A stretch of DNA of 64,000 nt, from NCBI GenBank assembly GCA_030549205.1, contig JAUKTV010000014.1, positions 434,001 to 498,000 of the forward strand, in the 5' to 3' direction. The notes under the pieces were generated by a model that was not told the origin of the DNA, did no database searches, and saw only the letters and a list, made by a program, of their open reading frames with translations. The stretch's first letter is position 1. Every line of letters starts with the position of its first letter. The position numbers and the translations under genes were made by a program. Below, piece after piece: positions 35,017 through 45,919 of this stretch. Source of the stretch: Apiosordaria backusii. Its lineage: Eukaryota; Ascomycota; Sordariomycetes; Sordariales; Lasiosphaeriaceae.

Positions 35017-35069
35017 GGTGATGGGTACCTTCAACTTATCCGTGACAGAGTTGAAGTGAGTATGCAACG

Positions 35070-35470
35070 TGTGACGAACCCCTGTACAGAACCTCTGAAA
35101 GGGATATTCGGTTGAAGGTAACTTCTGACAATTGGTTCGGTGCAGCTAAACAGTGCACAACAAGATGTCTCGATGTAAACACAAGATACCGTGAATACAA
35201 GCTGTGATTGCATACTGCGGAACTATCTACGAGCTATCTAGTTCCTTGTATATATAGACCATCATTTCCTGGATCATTGTCCTTCCTTAATGATCCCCTA
35301 GAGCCGGATCGCTGGATCATCACAATGATCCAACGATCCTACTTCCGGATCGTGCTTTTATCCCAATGATCCTTTCCTGGTAGGTCTGTCTCCTATTCCT
35401 TTGATTGGCTGTCCCCTTCTTCCTTCTGATTGGCCGAGGCTGCCGGGAGTCCGCATTCAAGAACGTAACA
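35070..35470 (-). repeat. 5' LTR of the gypsy element (401 bp)
   Basis: Aligns end to end with 28,259-28,660. The eight GATC motifs are all kept. Read on the minus strand it would supply the promoter for gag. Confidence 0.93.
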
Positions 35471-35929
35471 AATAGCTATAAATATATGGAAAAGTTACTA
35501 AATATAGTATAAATAAAAACTTTTTAAATGTCCTTTTTTTATTTTAGTATAAGTAGTAGTTTATTTTTATATAAATTAATAAGAGAATAAAAATTATAGC
35601 CTTAGTTATTTAATTACTATTAAAATCGAGGTATATTTTTACTCTTTTTACCTTTATTTATAAGCTAATTTTTACAAAAAGATATAATTAAATATACTCT
35701 TTTCAAAGGCTTTTTAATAGTATAATTTCTATCTTAATAGTTTATATATTTAATAAAAATCTATCTTTAAACGTATTTTTAAAAAGTAAAGTTTTATATT
35801 CTTTAAAGATAACTTATACTAACTTTACTAATTTTAGGCATATTATAATATAATTTAATATATATATTAATATATATATTAAACTTTATAAGTTCTACTT
35901 TAGGCTTATTTTTCCAGGCTTTTATATTA
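35471..35929. other. AT-rich relic right of the gypsy element
   Basis: RIP-mutated, no readable gene. It probably belongs to the same older element as 27,371-28,258. 'CTATAAA' occurs just outside both LTRs but not in register with a 5-bp target duplication. Confidence 0.4.
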
Positions 35930-36830
35930 GCTCAGTAATAGTAGAAAAGGTAATATAGTAAGTGTAGGTAACCGAGGAAGGCTGGGCTTTTACACTACCT
36001 TTTTTACTAATACTAGGCCCAATTAGGTACAATATATATTAAAAGAAAGGCCTTAAAAAGACGGTCCTTTTAATAATAATTGCATACCAGTAAGCCTTTA
36101 ATTAACTTAATAGTAATAGAAAAAGTAATGTAGTAGTTATAAGTAAGTATAAGGCCAGCCTTTCATACTACTTTTTCTACCATTACTAGGCCCAATTGAG
36201 TACAATATATATTAGAAGAAAGGCCTTAAAACGACGGTCAATTTAACGATAGTTGCATACTAGTAAGCCTTCAATTGACCCAATAGTGGTAGAAAAGGTG
36301 GTAAAAAAGGTAGTATAGTAAGTATGTAAGTAGTTCCATACTACCTTTTCCACTACCACTAGGCTTATCTGGCTATAATTAGTACTGAAAGAAAGGCCTT
36401 AAAAAAACAGTTATTTTAACTCCAGTTGCATATATGTAGGACAACCGGATAGTATAGTAAATATAGGAGAAGGCTGGTTTATATGCACTTCTTACTTACC
36501 ACCAGCCTTTTCCCATATCTACCACACTACCCAATCGTCTAAAAAGGATACAACTGGTATTAAAAAGACCGTCTTTTTAAGGCCTTTCTTCTAATATATA
36601 TTGCACGCAATTGAGCTTAGTAGTAGTAGAAAAGGTAGTCTAGAAGGCCAGCCTTCCAAACCACTAATACCTACTACATCACCTTTTCCACTACCTTTTC
36701 CACTACCACTGGGTCAATTAAAGGCCTACTTACATGCAACTACAGTCAAATTAACTGTCTTTTTAAGGCCTTTCTTCTAATACTACTGCACCCAATTGGG
36801 CTCAGTATTAGTGGAAAGACTGTATATTGG
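35930..36830. repeat. Array of fold-back units in direct and inverted orientation
   Basis: A segment with GAAAGGCCTTAAAA next to CCCAATT...TACAATATATATT appears at about 36,007, 36,188 and 36,362 in one orientation and at about 36,560 and 36,760 in the other. Between them are hairpins whose arms contain TAGTGGTAGAAAAGGT and its near complement (e.g. 36,283-36,362). Unit length is about 170-190 bp. No ORF. It resembles a satellite or a decayed palindromic element. Confidence 0.65.
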
Positions 36831-37044
36831 TGGCTACAAAGTTAGGAAAACTGCAGTATGGACTTAGATCAGCTGTCGCTGTTGTTGTAAATAGGTTTTA
36901 ATTGGCTAGTTCAGGGGAAGTGTGGAGCTGTGGGGCCGACGGTACATCAGCGCTGGGCTGGTCTAAGCCTCTGAGACTACTAAGGCCCTACTTATACTTT
37001 CAAGTAGCCTGTGCGGAGACTATTTAAGAGCTATTTTATTTTAA

Positions 37045-37661
37045 GATATTCTTTTCAGACTATACAGTCTGTCTTTTCAAACTATATAAGGCGTCCGTAA
37101 TATATCTTTCAACTATAACATATAATTTTATATAAGAAATTCTAAACTTACTATCTGTTACTTATCGCTATTTATTTGTTACTGTTATAACTAATACTCC
37201 TACTTACCACCTCGCCATTATTAAAAATAAAGCCATTACTACTTATAAAAATACCTTTACCTTACCTTTACAGCATATACAGTAGGCCTAAAAACCTTTC
37301 TATAAATGCGTTTATACCCTAAACTAAGCGCATTACCTTACCTACTCTAAACAGCTTATTAGCTCTTACTAACTTACCTACTACCTTACAAATTCTTACT
37401 ACCTTACAAGCTTCCTTCGATTTACTCAGTAGCTTTAATATAGTAGTTTAGTTATTATAAGTAGATTTATAAGGTAGGTAGAAGAAAGGCTGTCAATTAC
37501 AACAAAAAATAGAAAAAACAGTAGTCTTAGCTATATTATAATGTAATTTAAAAAAGGTATATTGAAAAATGTAAACCTGTCTGCAGGGTTAGGGATTAGT
37601 ATAGGAAAAGTAGCTTCACATAATCCGGAGAAGACAGACTGCATAGTCCAAAAAGAATGTC
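37045..37661. mobile_element. Possible MITE with ~33-bp imperfect terminal inverted repeats
   Basis: The left arm 37,045-37,078 contains CAGACTATACAGTCTGTCTT. The right arm 37,630-37,661 contains AAGACAGACTGCATAGTCC, its near-perfect complement; differences are mainly transitions. The 617-bp interior has no ORF. No target duplication was confirmed, so boundaries are approximate. Confidence 0.4.
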
Positions 37662-38059
37662 TCTTTATTTTTATATAATAAGTTTAAATCAATGCAAGCA
37701 AGGTAAATTGGCCTAAAAGTGACTTAAATAGCAATTTTTTAGGATTTAATTTGAACTGAATTTTTTATTCAGGTAAAACACAGTTAAAAGGAAAAGCCTA
37801 TATATAACCCTAACCTTATTTAATTTTCAGTGCTAAACCTTTTAAAACTATCTCTTTTATTAAGGTTATACTTTTTAAATATTAGGGTTATACATAGGAA
37901 ATGTTCCTCAATTCTTTCTCGGTAAACAAACAAATTTAAACAAATCACGGCAAATATCATATTCTGTATATAAATCAAAGCAAATTGATCCCCCGATTCG
38001 CATTATTTGCATTGGATCGGGCCTTGTTTTATTTTGTATTGACGAATGTTCAATCTCTC
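37662..38059. other. AT-rich spacer downstream of the lone gene
   Basis: Mildly AT-rich, no ORF recognised. Probably contains the 3' end and terminator of the 38,060 gene. Confidence 0.4.
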
Positions 38060-38897
38060 TTAACACAACTCCCACTCATCCCCCCCTCCATCAGGCATGA
38101 ACACAACAAGTGGCTTAGCACCCTGGTCTTTCTCTTCTTCAATTTCGGTCCCCCATCGGACGCCCACCTGTCCATCAATGAAGTCCTGAAACACCCATGG
38201 ATGAGGGGTATTGGCCAAGACCAAGCAGTTGCTCTTGCCTTTGAGCTTGCGGATTGATACGTACTTGGTTCCGTTGCCCAACACGGCCGCAGACCCAACC
38301 GTCTCGGCCACGGCGGCCACCGTCACCTTGTCCTTGCGGATCAACACAGACTGCCGCGACTTGCCCGTGGATATTTCCTGCTTGATACGAAACTTGGTAC
38401 GGCGCTGCTCCGAGGTGTGAATATGCGTATCGTGCACAAACCAGTAGAGGTTCGGCTGGCGACGGTTGCGGATGAAGAAGGTGTTGTCGCTGAGCCAGTC
38501 TGGGCCGGTGACCGGATTTGGGATTATGGGAGGGCCACCGATATCGTCGGCATTCGGGAGGAGATATATACTGCACAGGTTCTTGTGCTCGGAAAAGTAG
38601 CCCGCGACTATCTGGTTAACGAGAGATTCTGTGTACAGGCGCTTATTTATCAGAATTTGATTCAATCAGACACTTGGTCCAAAATCAAGTAGTTCAAGCC
38701 TCACCGCCAGTATATACCCAGAACTGGGGTGACAGACGGCTCAGGTCGCCGACTAGATTCGGAACCTTTTCCATCTCACGGTAGATTTCATCAGCGTCGT
38801 ATCTTGAGGGGAAGCAGATCATGTAGCGCCCGTAACTCGACCCGCTTTTCAAGTCGACTGGCGCCCATTTCATCAAAACATAGTAGAGCCCGGACAT
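38060..38897 (-). CDS. Two-exon gene of unknown function isolated in heterochromatin
   Basis: Exons 38,897-38,705 and 38,628-38,060. The 76-bp intron has donor GTGAGG and acceptor TACACAG and joins in phase (64 codons + 1 nt, then +2 nt), giving 253 aa from MSGLYYVLMKWAPVDL to DEWELC. No signal peptide or membrane segment is seen. The middle reads 'DNTFFIRNRRQPNLYWFVHD' then RRTKFRI, followed by short beta-like stretches (YVSIRKLKG, CLVLANT, WVFQDF, GQVGVRW). This could suit a beta-rich, lectin-like fold, but I do not recognise a family. GC and codon use match the euchromatic genes. No RIP is visible, although RIP-mutated blocks lie on both sides. Confidence 0.6.
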
Positions 38898-39409
38898 GGT
38901 TCAAGAAAGCAGACAATATTCGACAATGGTCCTAGATTCTAGGCTGCAATATATAGGATTGTGAAGTTCGTGAGGAGGACGGGTGGTGGGGACATAAGAC
39001 TGGAAGCAATCCAAAGGGGTCCTGGGACATTATTAAGGAGGGTTGGCCGCTTGGGAACCTCAATTTCAGGTAAATAAAGAGACAGGGATCTTTGCTGAAG
39101 ACTGTCAGTTCCCAGGCCTAATCCGAATACCCGCGCTTGTCGCGGGGTACGCAGGTGCTGCAAATATCCTTTTTTTCCTCTCAAGACAAGACAAGAAGGA
39201 GTTGGGGGGGGACACATCAACTGATGATCAGCAATGCAGCAGTCGACTGCTCGTTGGTGATTGTTTGTGGTCTGCCATACATACCTATTTTAAGGCAGCC
39301 CGTGTCTCGGCTGCAAGTCTATGTGACAGGTGGGCTCTTGTCAGGGATAGTTGCTGCCCAACTCCGATAAAATGCATACGGTACCTATATAATGCTGTGG
39401 TTTGAAATC
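38898..39409. other. Upstream region of the lone gene
   Basis: Normal composition. The stretch right of the ATG holds C/T-rich runs on the minus strand, as in fungal promoters. ORFs here have no recognisable features. RIP-mutated sequence resumes at about 39,410. Confidence 0.4.
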
Positions 39410-40883
39410 GAAACTTTCGGTACCCTATACGTAATTTTAAATTTAGATTTTAAACAATCTTCCAAATCACCTACTTTATATAGGCAAATAAATTGTACAT
39501 AACCTTTTAATAAAAATTTAAACTAATACTATAATTTTTACTTTTTTATAATAATTCCTATATAAATAAAGCTATTATTAATATTAAAGTACCTTAATTA
39601 AAAAAACTATAAAATTATATATTTAAAAAAGCCTAGGTTATATATAAAAGTACGGTTTTTTAATATTACTATACCCTTTAAAAAAGTAATTAAACTGTTT
39701 ATTTAATTAAAAATGCTAATAAAAGTAACTTCTTTTACTATACTTAAGTTTAAATTAATTAAAATAAAGATAATATTTAAGGTAAATAAAATGTTAATAA
39801 AAGAGAAAATAGTTATTAAATCTATTCTTAACGATACTTTTATAAATAAAAAAAAGTAAATTAAAGCTAATTTATAAATAAAATTAATTATAAAAGCTGT
39901 AAATAACGTAAAGGTCGAAATAATTATAGTATTATAGATTTTTAATATTATATTTATTTTAATTATATTAAAGAGTATTTATAGGTTTACTTACCCTTAT
40001 AAGAAGTAATTTAAAATACTTATAAATTTTAATAATAAAGAAAATATCTTAATTTAAAGCTAAACGATAAAAACTAAAAAAGAAGATAAAAAAAGTAAAA
40101 CTAATAACTTTAATAATATTAATAGCATTAATAGAGTTAGTAATTAATACTATATTAAACTGAATTATTAATTAAACACTATATTATAAATAAAGCTTAT
40201 ACTTTAATGATAAAGTCTATTATTATTAAAACTTAACTATATACTTTTATTTCCTTCTGATAAATTACTTCTTTTTAAAATAATAAAATTAAAGGTTTTT
40301 TATTTATTAAAATAATTATTATTATAATATTGAAGTATATTTATACCTTTACTTTAACTTTTAAATAAATAAGTAAATATTATAGTAATAAATATAGAAA
40401 GAAAGTATAAGAAGCTTTATGTATTTAGATTTTATAGGATAAATAAAGGAGTATTAAAAACTGTTACTTTTATAAAAACAGCCTATTTAAAAATATTATT
40501 AATAATATAATTTAAGCTAATTATAATAAGACTATTTTATTTACTTTTATTACTATTTATTTTACTATTAATATTGTTTATAAAAAGGATACTTTAAGGA
40601 AATAAAAAAGATATAATAATAATATTAATTATACTTTTTTTAATAAAATTATTGTTAAGTTTATATTATAAATTTTAATAAAGATTTCTGACTTTATTAT
40701 AAAGCTAGAAATTACTTATTTCTTTATTCTCTTTATCCTTTTAGTAATAATAATTATTATATTTTTTTAACTTTAATTTAATTAAATAATACTTTCTATT
40801 ATTTTTAATAGTAGTTTATAAACTTTTAATTGTATTATTATTATTATTTTTTTATATAAAATTAAAAATAAAAAGGCTTTTAT
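39410..40883. other. AT-rich RIP-mutated sequence, unidentified
   Basis: Very AT-rich, with TA and TTA runs and no readable motif. Probably an older transposon relic. Confidence 0.4.
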
Positions 40884-41109
40884 TGTTACGGTACGTTGGT
40901 CTATTAAGGTAAAGTTACTATATAATTGTACTATATTAATTGAATTTAAATTAAAAAAGAAAAAAAGGAAGGGAGGGTTTACTTAATTAGCTTTATAAGG
41001 TTTTTAAAGTATAAAGGTAAGGCTAATAAAAAATAAGGTTAGTAATAAAAAATAAAGTTTAATAAGTAAGGCTAAATTAAAAAATAAGATACTAACTAAT
41101 ACTATAATA
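40884..41109 (-). repeat. 3' LTR of the host gypsy element
   Basis: About 226 bp, starting TGTTACGG and ending CTATAATA (a RIP-altered complement), immediately followed by a pyrimidine run on the + strand that is the polypurine tract on the sense strand. Confidence 0.5.
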
Positions 41110-43316
41110 TTACTCCCCTTTTAAAAAAGCCTTACTATTAATTCTAAATAAAAAAGGAAACTTTATAAAAAGATTTACTATTTTAAAGATTTAAACTTAT
41201 ACTTTTTTAATACTATAACCTATTTTTTAAATAAAAAGGGCTTATTTTTAAAGTAACTATTTATAGTTTTTTTAAATACCTTACTTTTAATATAATTGCA
41301 TTGTTTTCTTTTACAAGTTATATTAATAATTTAAATTTAACCTTTATTTATTAAATAAATCTTTAATCGTTTCTTTTTTATAAAAATATTTATTATATAA
41401 AACTATATACAATTATATTAAATTATATAAGATTATATTATTTTATATTAAATTACTTTAAATTATATTACTTACTATATAATTATATTAAATATTTTAT
41501 TATAGAAGGCTTTTTTATTATTAGTTTATTATTATTTAAATAAAGAAGGTTAAATCGATTTTCTTTAATTACCTTTTTTTACTTTATTAATTATTTTAAT
41601 AAGTTAGCTTTATTTAAATACTTATTATAATAATTCTATAATTTTTAAATTAATTTTTTAAATTTATTAGTATTATACTCTTTTAAATTAAAGTTTTAAT
41701 CTTATTATTAGACTTAGTATTAAAGTCTATTATAGTATTTATAAAAAGTAAGAATTTAATTAACTTTCTATTTTTTCTTTTTATTAAAGATATTTACCTT
41801 TAAATTTTTTACCGTTTAATTAAGTAAAGGGTTATTTAAATCTTTATATAACTGATCTATATAAAAAATATATAAACTATATTATAAATTAAAAAGGATT
41901 AATTTATATAAGTAACCTTTTATTTTTTTAATTTTATATAACCTTTTTATTATAAGGAAGTTTAATTTATTATTAAAGTAATCTATAAATTAATTCTTTT
42001 TAATAATAAATATTTTATTATTAAGGTTATTTTTATTAACTTTAAAATTAGGGATATAATACTTTTTATTAATTTAAATAATTTACCTTTTTTAAACTTT
42101 AATAATAAAATTGCAAGCTTTTATTATTTAAAATTATAATAGAATAGTATAATGTTAAATTTGCTTTTAATTAAAGTATTCTTTAATTTTTATTAATTTA
42201 AATAAATTAATATAAGCTTTTTAATTAAAGTAAGTAAATATTGAATAATTTATAAAGACTTTATATAATTTATAATTAGTTAATTTATAAAGAAAAGCGT
42301 TTTAGGCTATATTTATTATAGAAAGTACCGAAGATTAATTATTTTAATAATAGTTAATAAAAGGCTTTAATTTTTAATCGAGATATTTGTTTATAATTTT
42401 AACTTAATTTATAATTTATAAATAACTTAAAGATAAAAGCTTTTATTTTACTTTAAAGATTTTCGAAAGTTTATTTATAAAATCTATAATAAATTATAGT
42501 TTATAATTATTAATAACTTCTTTAAATATATTTATAATATAGTATAATCTATTATAATATATTTAAATAATATTTTTTACTATAATATTAATAGTATATA
42601 ATATAAATTAAATTACTTTATTTAAATAGTTTATAATAATTAATATATTATTATATCCTTTTTTATTTTTAAATATATTTTTAAAATTAATAATAAAATA
42701 TTATTAAAGGTATTTTAATAACGGTAATAAGTATAATAATTTAAATATTTTATTTTTTAAGTTTTTAATTATTTAATATAAATAATTGATAATATAACGG
42801 TCGATATTTATTACTATTTTAACTTATTAATATCGATTAACTAATTATTATCTTATTTTATTTTTCTTAAAGTAAATAGAAAAGATATAATTATAAACTT
42901 TTTAATTAATAATAGTTTATAAATTATCGTCTTTTAATACTATTAATTTCCTTTAGTAAAGTAAAATACTATTATTTAATAATTTAAACCTATTTTTAAG
43001 TTTATTTATACCCTTATTTTCAAATTTATTTAAACTTTTAAAATTTTTATTTAATTTTAATATTTTATTCACTAATTTTACGTTTAATAACTTTAAAAGT
43101 AATATATCTTTATTTAATATTATTAATAAAAAGACCTTCTTTTTTTATTTATTTAATATCTTTTATTTATTTATTATTATAATAATTTTTATATCTTTTA
43201 ATTTTTCTTTTTTATAAGGCAGAATACTTATATAGTCTTTTTAATTATTTTTTTATCTTTTTAAATTTTTGAATCTTTAGGTTTTTTAAATAAAGTATTT
43301 ACTATAGTATTTATAA

Positions 43317-43376
43317 TATCTTTTTAAGAAGTAGAGCTTTTAAAAAAGATTTCTTTTATAACGTTATACCCGGCGT
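43317..43376 (-). mobile_element. R retroposon, extreme 5'-truncated copy (60 bp)
   Basis: Contains only the last 60 bp of R (minus strand, from ACGCCGGGTATAACG to the tail). An exact 14-bp direct repeat, tatagtatttataa, flanks it at 43,303-43,316 and 43,377-43,390. Confidence 0.75.
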
Positions 43377-43771
43377 TATAGTATTTATAAAACTGAGGTA
43401 ATAAATAATTATAAAGTAATATTATATAAGGAAATTAATTTAAGTTATTTATCATTAATTTAATATTTATTTAATATTAAAGTATTTTAAAGTTTAATAA
43501 TTAATAATAATTAAAAAAAGTTAATTATAAAGCTTTATTAATTTTATATAAAAATATTAACGTTTCTCTATTATAAATAATATAATTATATTCTATACTT
43601 TATAGAGTTTTTAAAAAGAAGGTAATAGAATATTATTTATTATTATACTTTTAAGCTAATACTTCTATAATAACGCTATTAAAAGCGTTAGTTTTAATCT
43701 TTATTAATAAAGCATAATTAAAATACTTTAATATAAATATTAATAATAATAATTTTTTAAAGTTATTAAAA

Positions 43772-44234
43772 AAAATTATATTTGAACGTTGTTAAACGTC
43801 ATAGTGGATTGGGAATTAGCCTATCTATGCTTAGCTAAAGAGGTCGCTATATATAAGCCGTGAGGCCACTACTTATTCCAGGAGGAAACCTATGTATGTT
43901 ATCTAACTATCTAGTTTACTGGACGAAAACCCCCTTTACCTCACTTATACCCAGCTTCTACAGCTATCCTAGCGCCTTTGACTCAGATCGATAGAAACGT
44001 CTCCTTAGCCGGTTTCGGTATAGCTGGAGCCTCGCAGCTGCACCTGCCCTAGTGGGTACCACTAAGTGGCAAGGCTGTCTCATTTGGTCAGTGAGCTCCG
44101 CTCCACTTTTTACCTCAGCCACTAAGCTAATGAAAATTCAGCTCTTTTGCCCCGTGCGAGACTCGAACTCACAACCTCTCAATTGAATGCAGCAATTGAG
44201 AGGCCCTCAGACGCATGCCACTGCGCCACGGAGG
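43772..44234 (-). mobile_element. tRNA-derived SINE with 16-bp target duplication
   Basis: 463 bp of near-normal composition in an AT-rich relic. The perfect 16-bp repeat tttaaagttattaaaa flanks it at 43,756-43,771 and 44,235-44,250. On the minus strand it starts with a tRNA-like head (44,234 to about 44,151) carrying an A box and a B box. The acceptor halves CTCCGTG and CACGGGG pair over 7 bp. A ~370-bp tRNA-unrelated body follows, ending in an A/T tail. The anticodon arm is replaced by an 11-bp perfect hairpin. It looks younger than the surrounding RIP. Confidence 0.85.
44160..44228 (-). promoter_or_regulatory. Internal RNA polymerase III promoter (A and B boxes) of the SINE
   Basis: A box TGGCGCAGTGG (minus strand, 44,228-44,218) and B box GTTCGAGTC (44,168-44,160) match the tRNA consensus. 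The hairpin CCTCTCAATTG/CAATTGAGAGG with a 7-nt loop (44,175-44,203) lies between them. Confidence 0.75.
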
Positions 44235-44911
44235 TTTAAAGTTATTAAAAGTTTATTATTATTTATCCCTTTATAAAAAAGGCTAATCCTTTTTTATAAA
44301 TATAATAAAAGGATATATAATTTTGTTATACTTAAAAATAAATTTATAATAAAAATTATAAAAGTTTAAAAAGAATTAAACCTTTTTAATAATATAAAGC
44401 TTCTTTTAAATTTCAATTACTTTTATTTTAAAAAAGTCGATTTCAATACTATTAATATTTATGATAAAGCTTAAAAATTTAATTTTAAATATATAAAGTT
44501 TACACTTTTTAATATTTATATTTAATTTTACCTTCTATAGTTTAATAAAGACCTTCTTAATATACTTAATATATTCTTTTTTACTTTTTAAATAAATAAA
44601 GATATTGTTAATATAAACTATTTAAAATACATTTAAATATTTTAATAATATATTATTAATAAAATATTAAAATATTATAGGACTATTTATTGATTTAAAA
44701 AGTATTATTTTATATTTAAAAATTCCTTATCGAACTTTAAATACTATAAATAACTTTAAATTCTTATTTATTTTTATTTTATTAAAAGCCTAAATAATAT
44801 TAATCTTACTAAAAATTTTAACTTTAAAAATATAAAAAAGCGTCTTTTTAATTAATAAAAAAAGGTAAATATCCTTTTTTATTAAACTATTTAACTTTTA
44901 ATAATTAATAT

Positions 44912-45604
44912 TATTGTGATCTTCCAGTAGGAAGTTTAAGTGGGAGGTTTCCTGAGGAGACTCCTAAAGGAAGTTCCTAAAGGAAGTTCCTAAGGGAAGT
45001 TCCTAAAAGGTTCTAAAGGAGGTTCCAAAAGGGGTTCCGGAGGAAGTTCCGAAAGAAGTTCCAAAGGAGGTTCTGAAAGGAGATTCTTAAAAAGGTTCTT
45101 AAAGAGGTTTTTAAAAAATTTTTAAAGGAAGTTCCGAAGGAAGTTTCGAAAGAAGTTTTAAAAAAGGCTCTATAGAAAACTTCTAAGGAAACTTTAAAGG
45201 AGGTTCTATAAAAAATTCTAAAGAAGACTTTAAAAGAGGTATCAAAAAAGGATTCTTTATATAAACTCTAATAGTTAATATAGAAAGTATATAAATAAAA
45301 GGCTTAATAAAAGCTTCCTTTATAAAAAAGGATATAAATATATCTTCCGAAACTAGATTTATTATAGAAAATCGAAATTAAAAAGGTTATTAAGTATACT
45401 TATATATAAGAAAGAAGAAAAGAATAAGAAAAGAAATAAAAATACAATAATTACGTCGTATATATAATATAACTTATAGTAAAAGGTAAGAATAAAATAA
45501 AGAGCTTCCCTTAAAAGCTTTTAAATTACAGAACCTTTTAAAGAATTATATAAAGTAGACTATAACGTTAAATAAATCCTATAAAAGTATAGAATTTTAT
45601 AATA
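44912..45604 (-). repeat. 3' LTR of the 12.4-kb gypsy (693 bp) with internal minisatellite
   Basis: Positions ~44,930-45,240 are built from about twenty imperfect ~15-bp units around GGAAGTTCC(T/G)AAA. It aligns along its length with 56,667-57,359; the other copy is more RIP-altered. Confidence 0.88.
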
Positions 45605-45919
45605 ATACCTAGTATAAAAGAAAGCTTTTTAATCCTTTAAAAAATCGTTATTCCTTTTATCGTTCTCCTTTTCGAAATCCTATATTATCTCTTCTTAAAT
45701 AAAAACAACGTAGACTTCTATTTTAAAATTTAACTAATATCCTATACCTTTTATAATTATTCCGATCTATTATTTCCTCTTCTTATTATCTTAAAAGATA
45801 TTTAAATATATAATATTAGTTCCTTCTATTACTTTATTTTTAACTGCGATTTCCTTTATAGTTACATTTATATTAATTATAAGTAGAAATATTTACGGTA
45901 ATAGTATAAAGATTTTTAA

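Larger units (their letters stand above)
28259..35470 (-). mobile_element. Ty3/gypsy LTR retrotransposon largely spared by RIP
   Basis: 7,212 bp with LTRs of 402 bp (28,259-28,660, the 3' LTR) and 401 bp (35,070-35,470, the 5' LTR). Ends are TGTGACG...CGT(G/A)ACA. Sense (minus-strand) order is gag, protease, RT, RNaseH, integrase, chromodomain. A purine tract lies beside the 3' LTR (28,664-28,677). An ORF on the opposite strand occupies the space between pol and the 3' LTR. No 5-bp target duplication is seen (ataaa on the left, aatag on the right). By hand count the LTRs differ at about 19 sites, all transitions, plus one single-base indel, so the insertion is not recent and has taken mild RIP-like mutation. 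Confidence 0.92.
41850..44911 (-). pseudogene. Host gypsy integrase and reverse transcriptase relic
   Basis: RT on the minus strand at 44,911-44,270: INY.KLNSLIKKD directly at the junction, 'KINIIQAFNKIKINKN', and IVYINNIFIYLKSKK in place of the catalytic YIDDILIYS. An integrase C-terminal reading with LYKLILFNLQYSLY and YIDQL lies at about 41,850-42,060. An R fragment and a SINE sit between them. Stops match RIP of Gln/Trp/Arg codons. Confidence 0.65.

Noticed and set aside
34036..35115. 359-codon + strand ORF opposite gag
   Set aside because: A shadow of gag: no motif, and its composition follows from the codon bias of gag. Unlike the ORF at 28,774 it lies wholly opposite a sense gene.
35930..36830. 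CRISPR-like array
   Set aside because: Units are long, imperfect and inverted relative to one another in a eukaryotic transposon region.
44151..44234. Functional tRNA gene on the minus strand
   Set aside because: A and B boxes and acceptor pairing are present, but the anticodon arm is replaced by an 11-bp hairpin and the unit is the head of a SINE flanked by a 16-bp target duplication.
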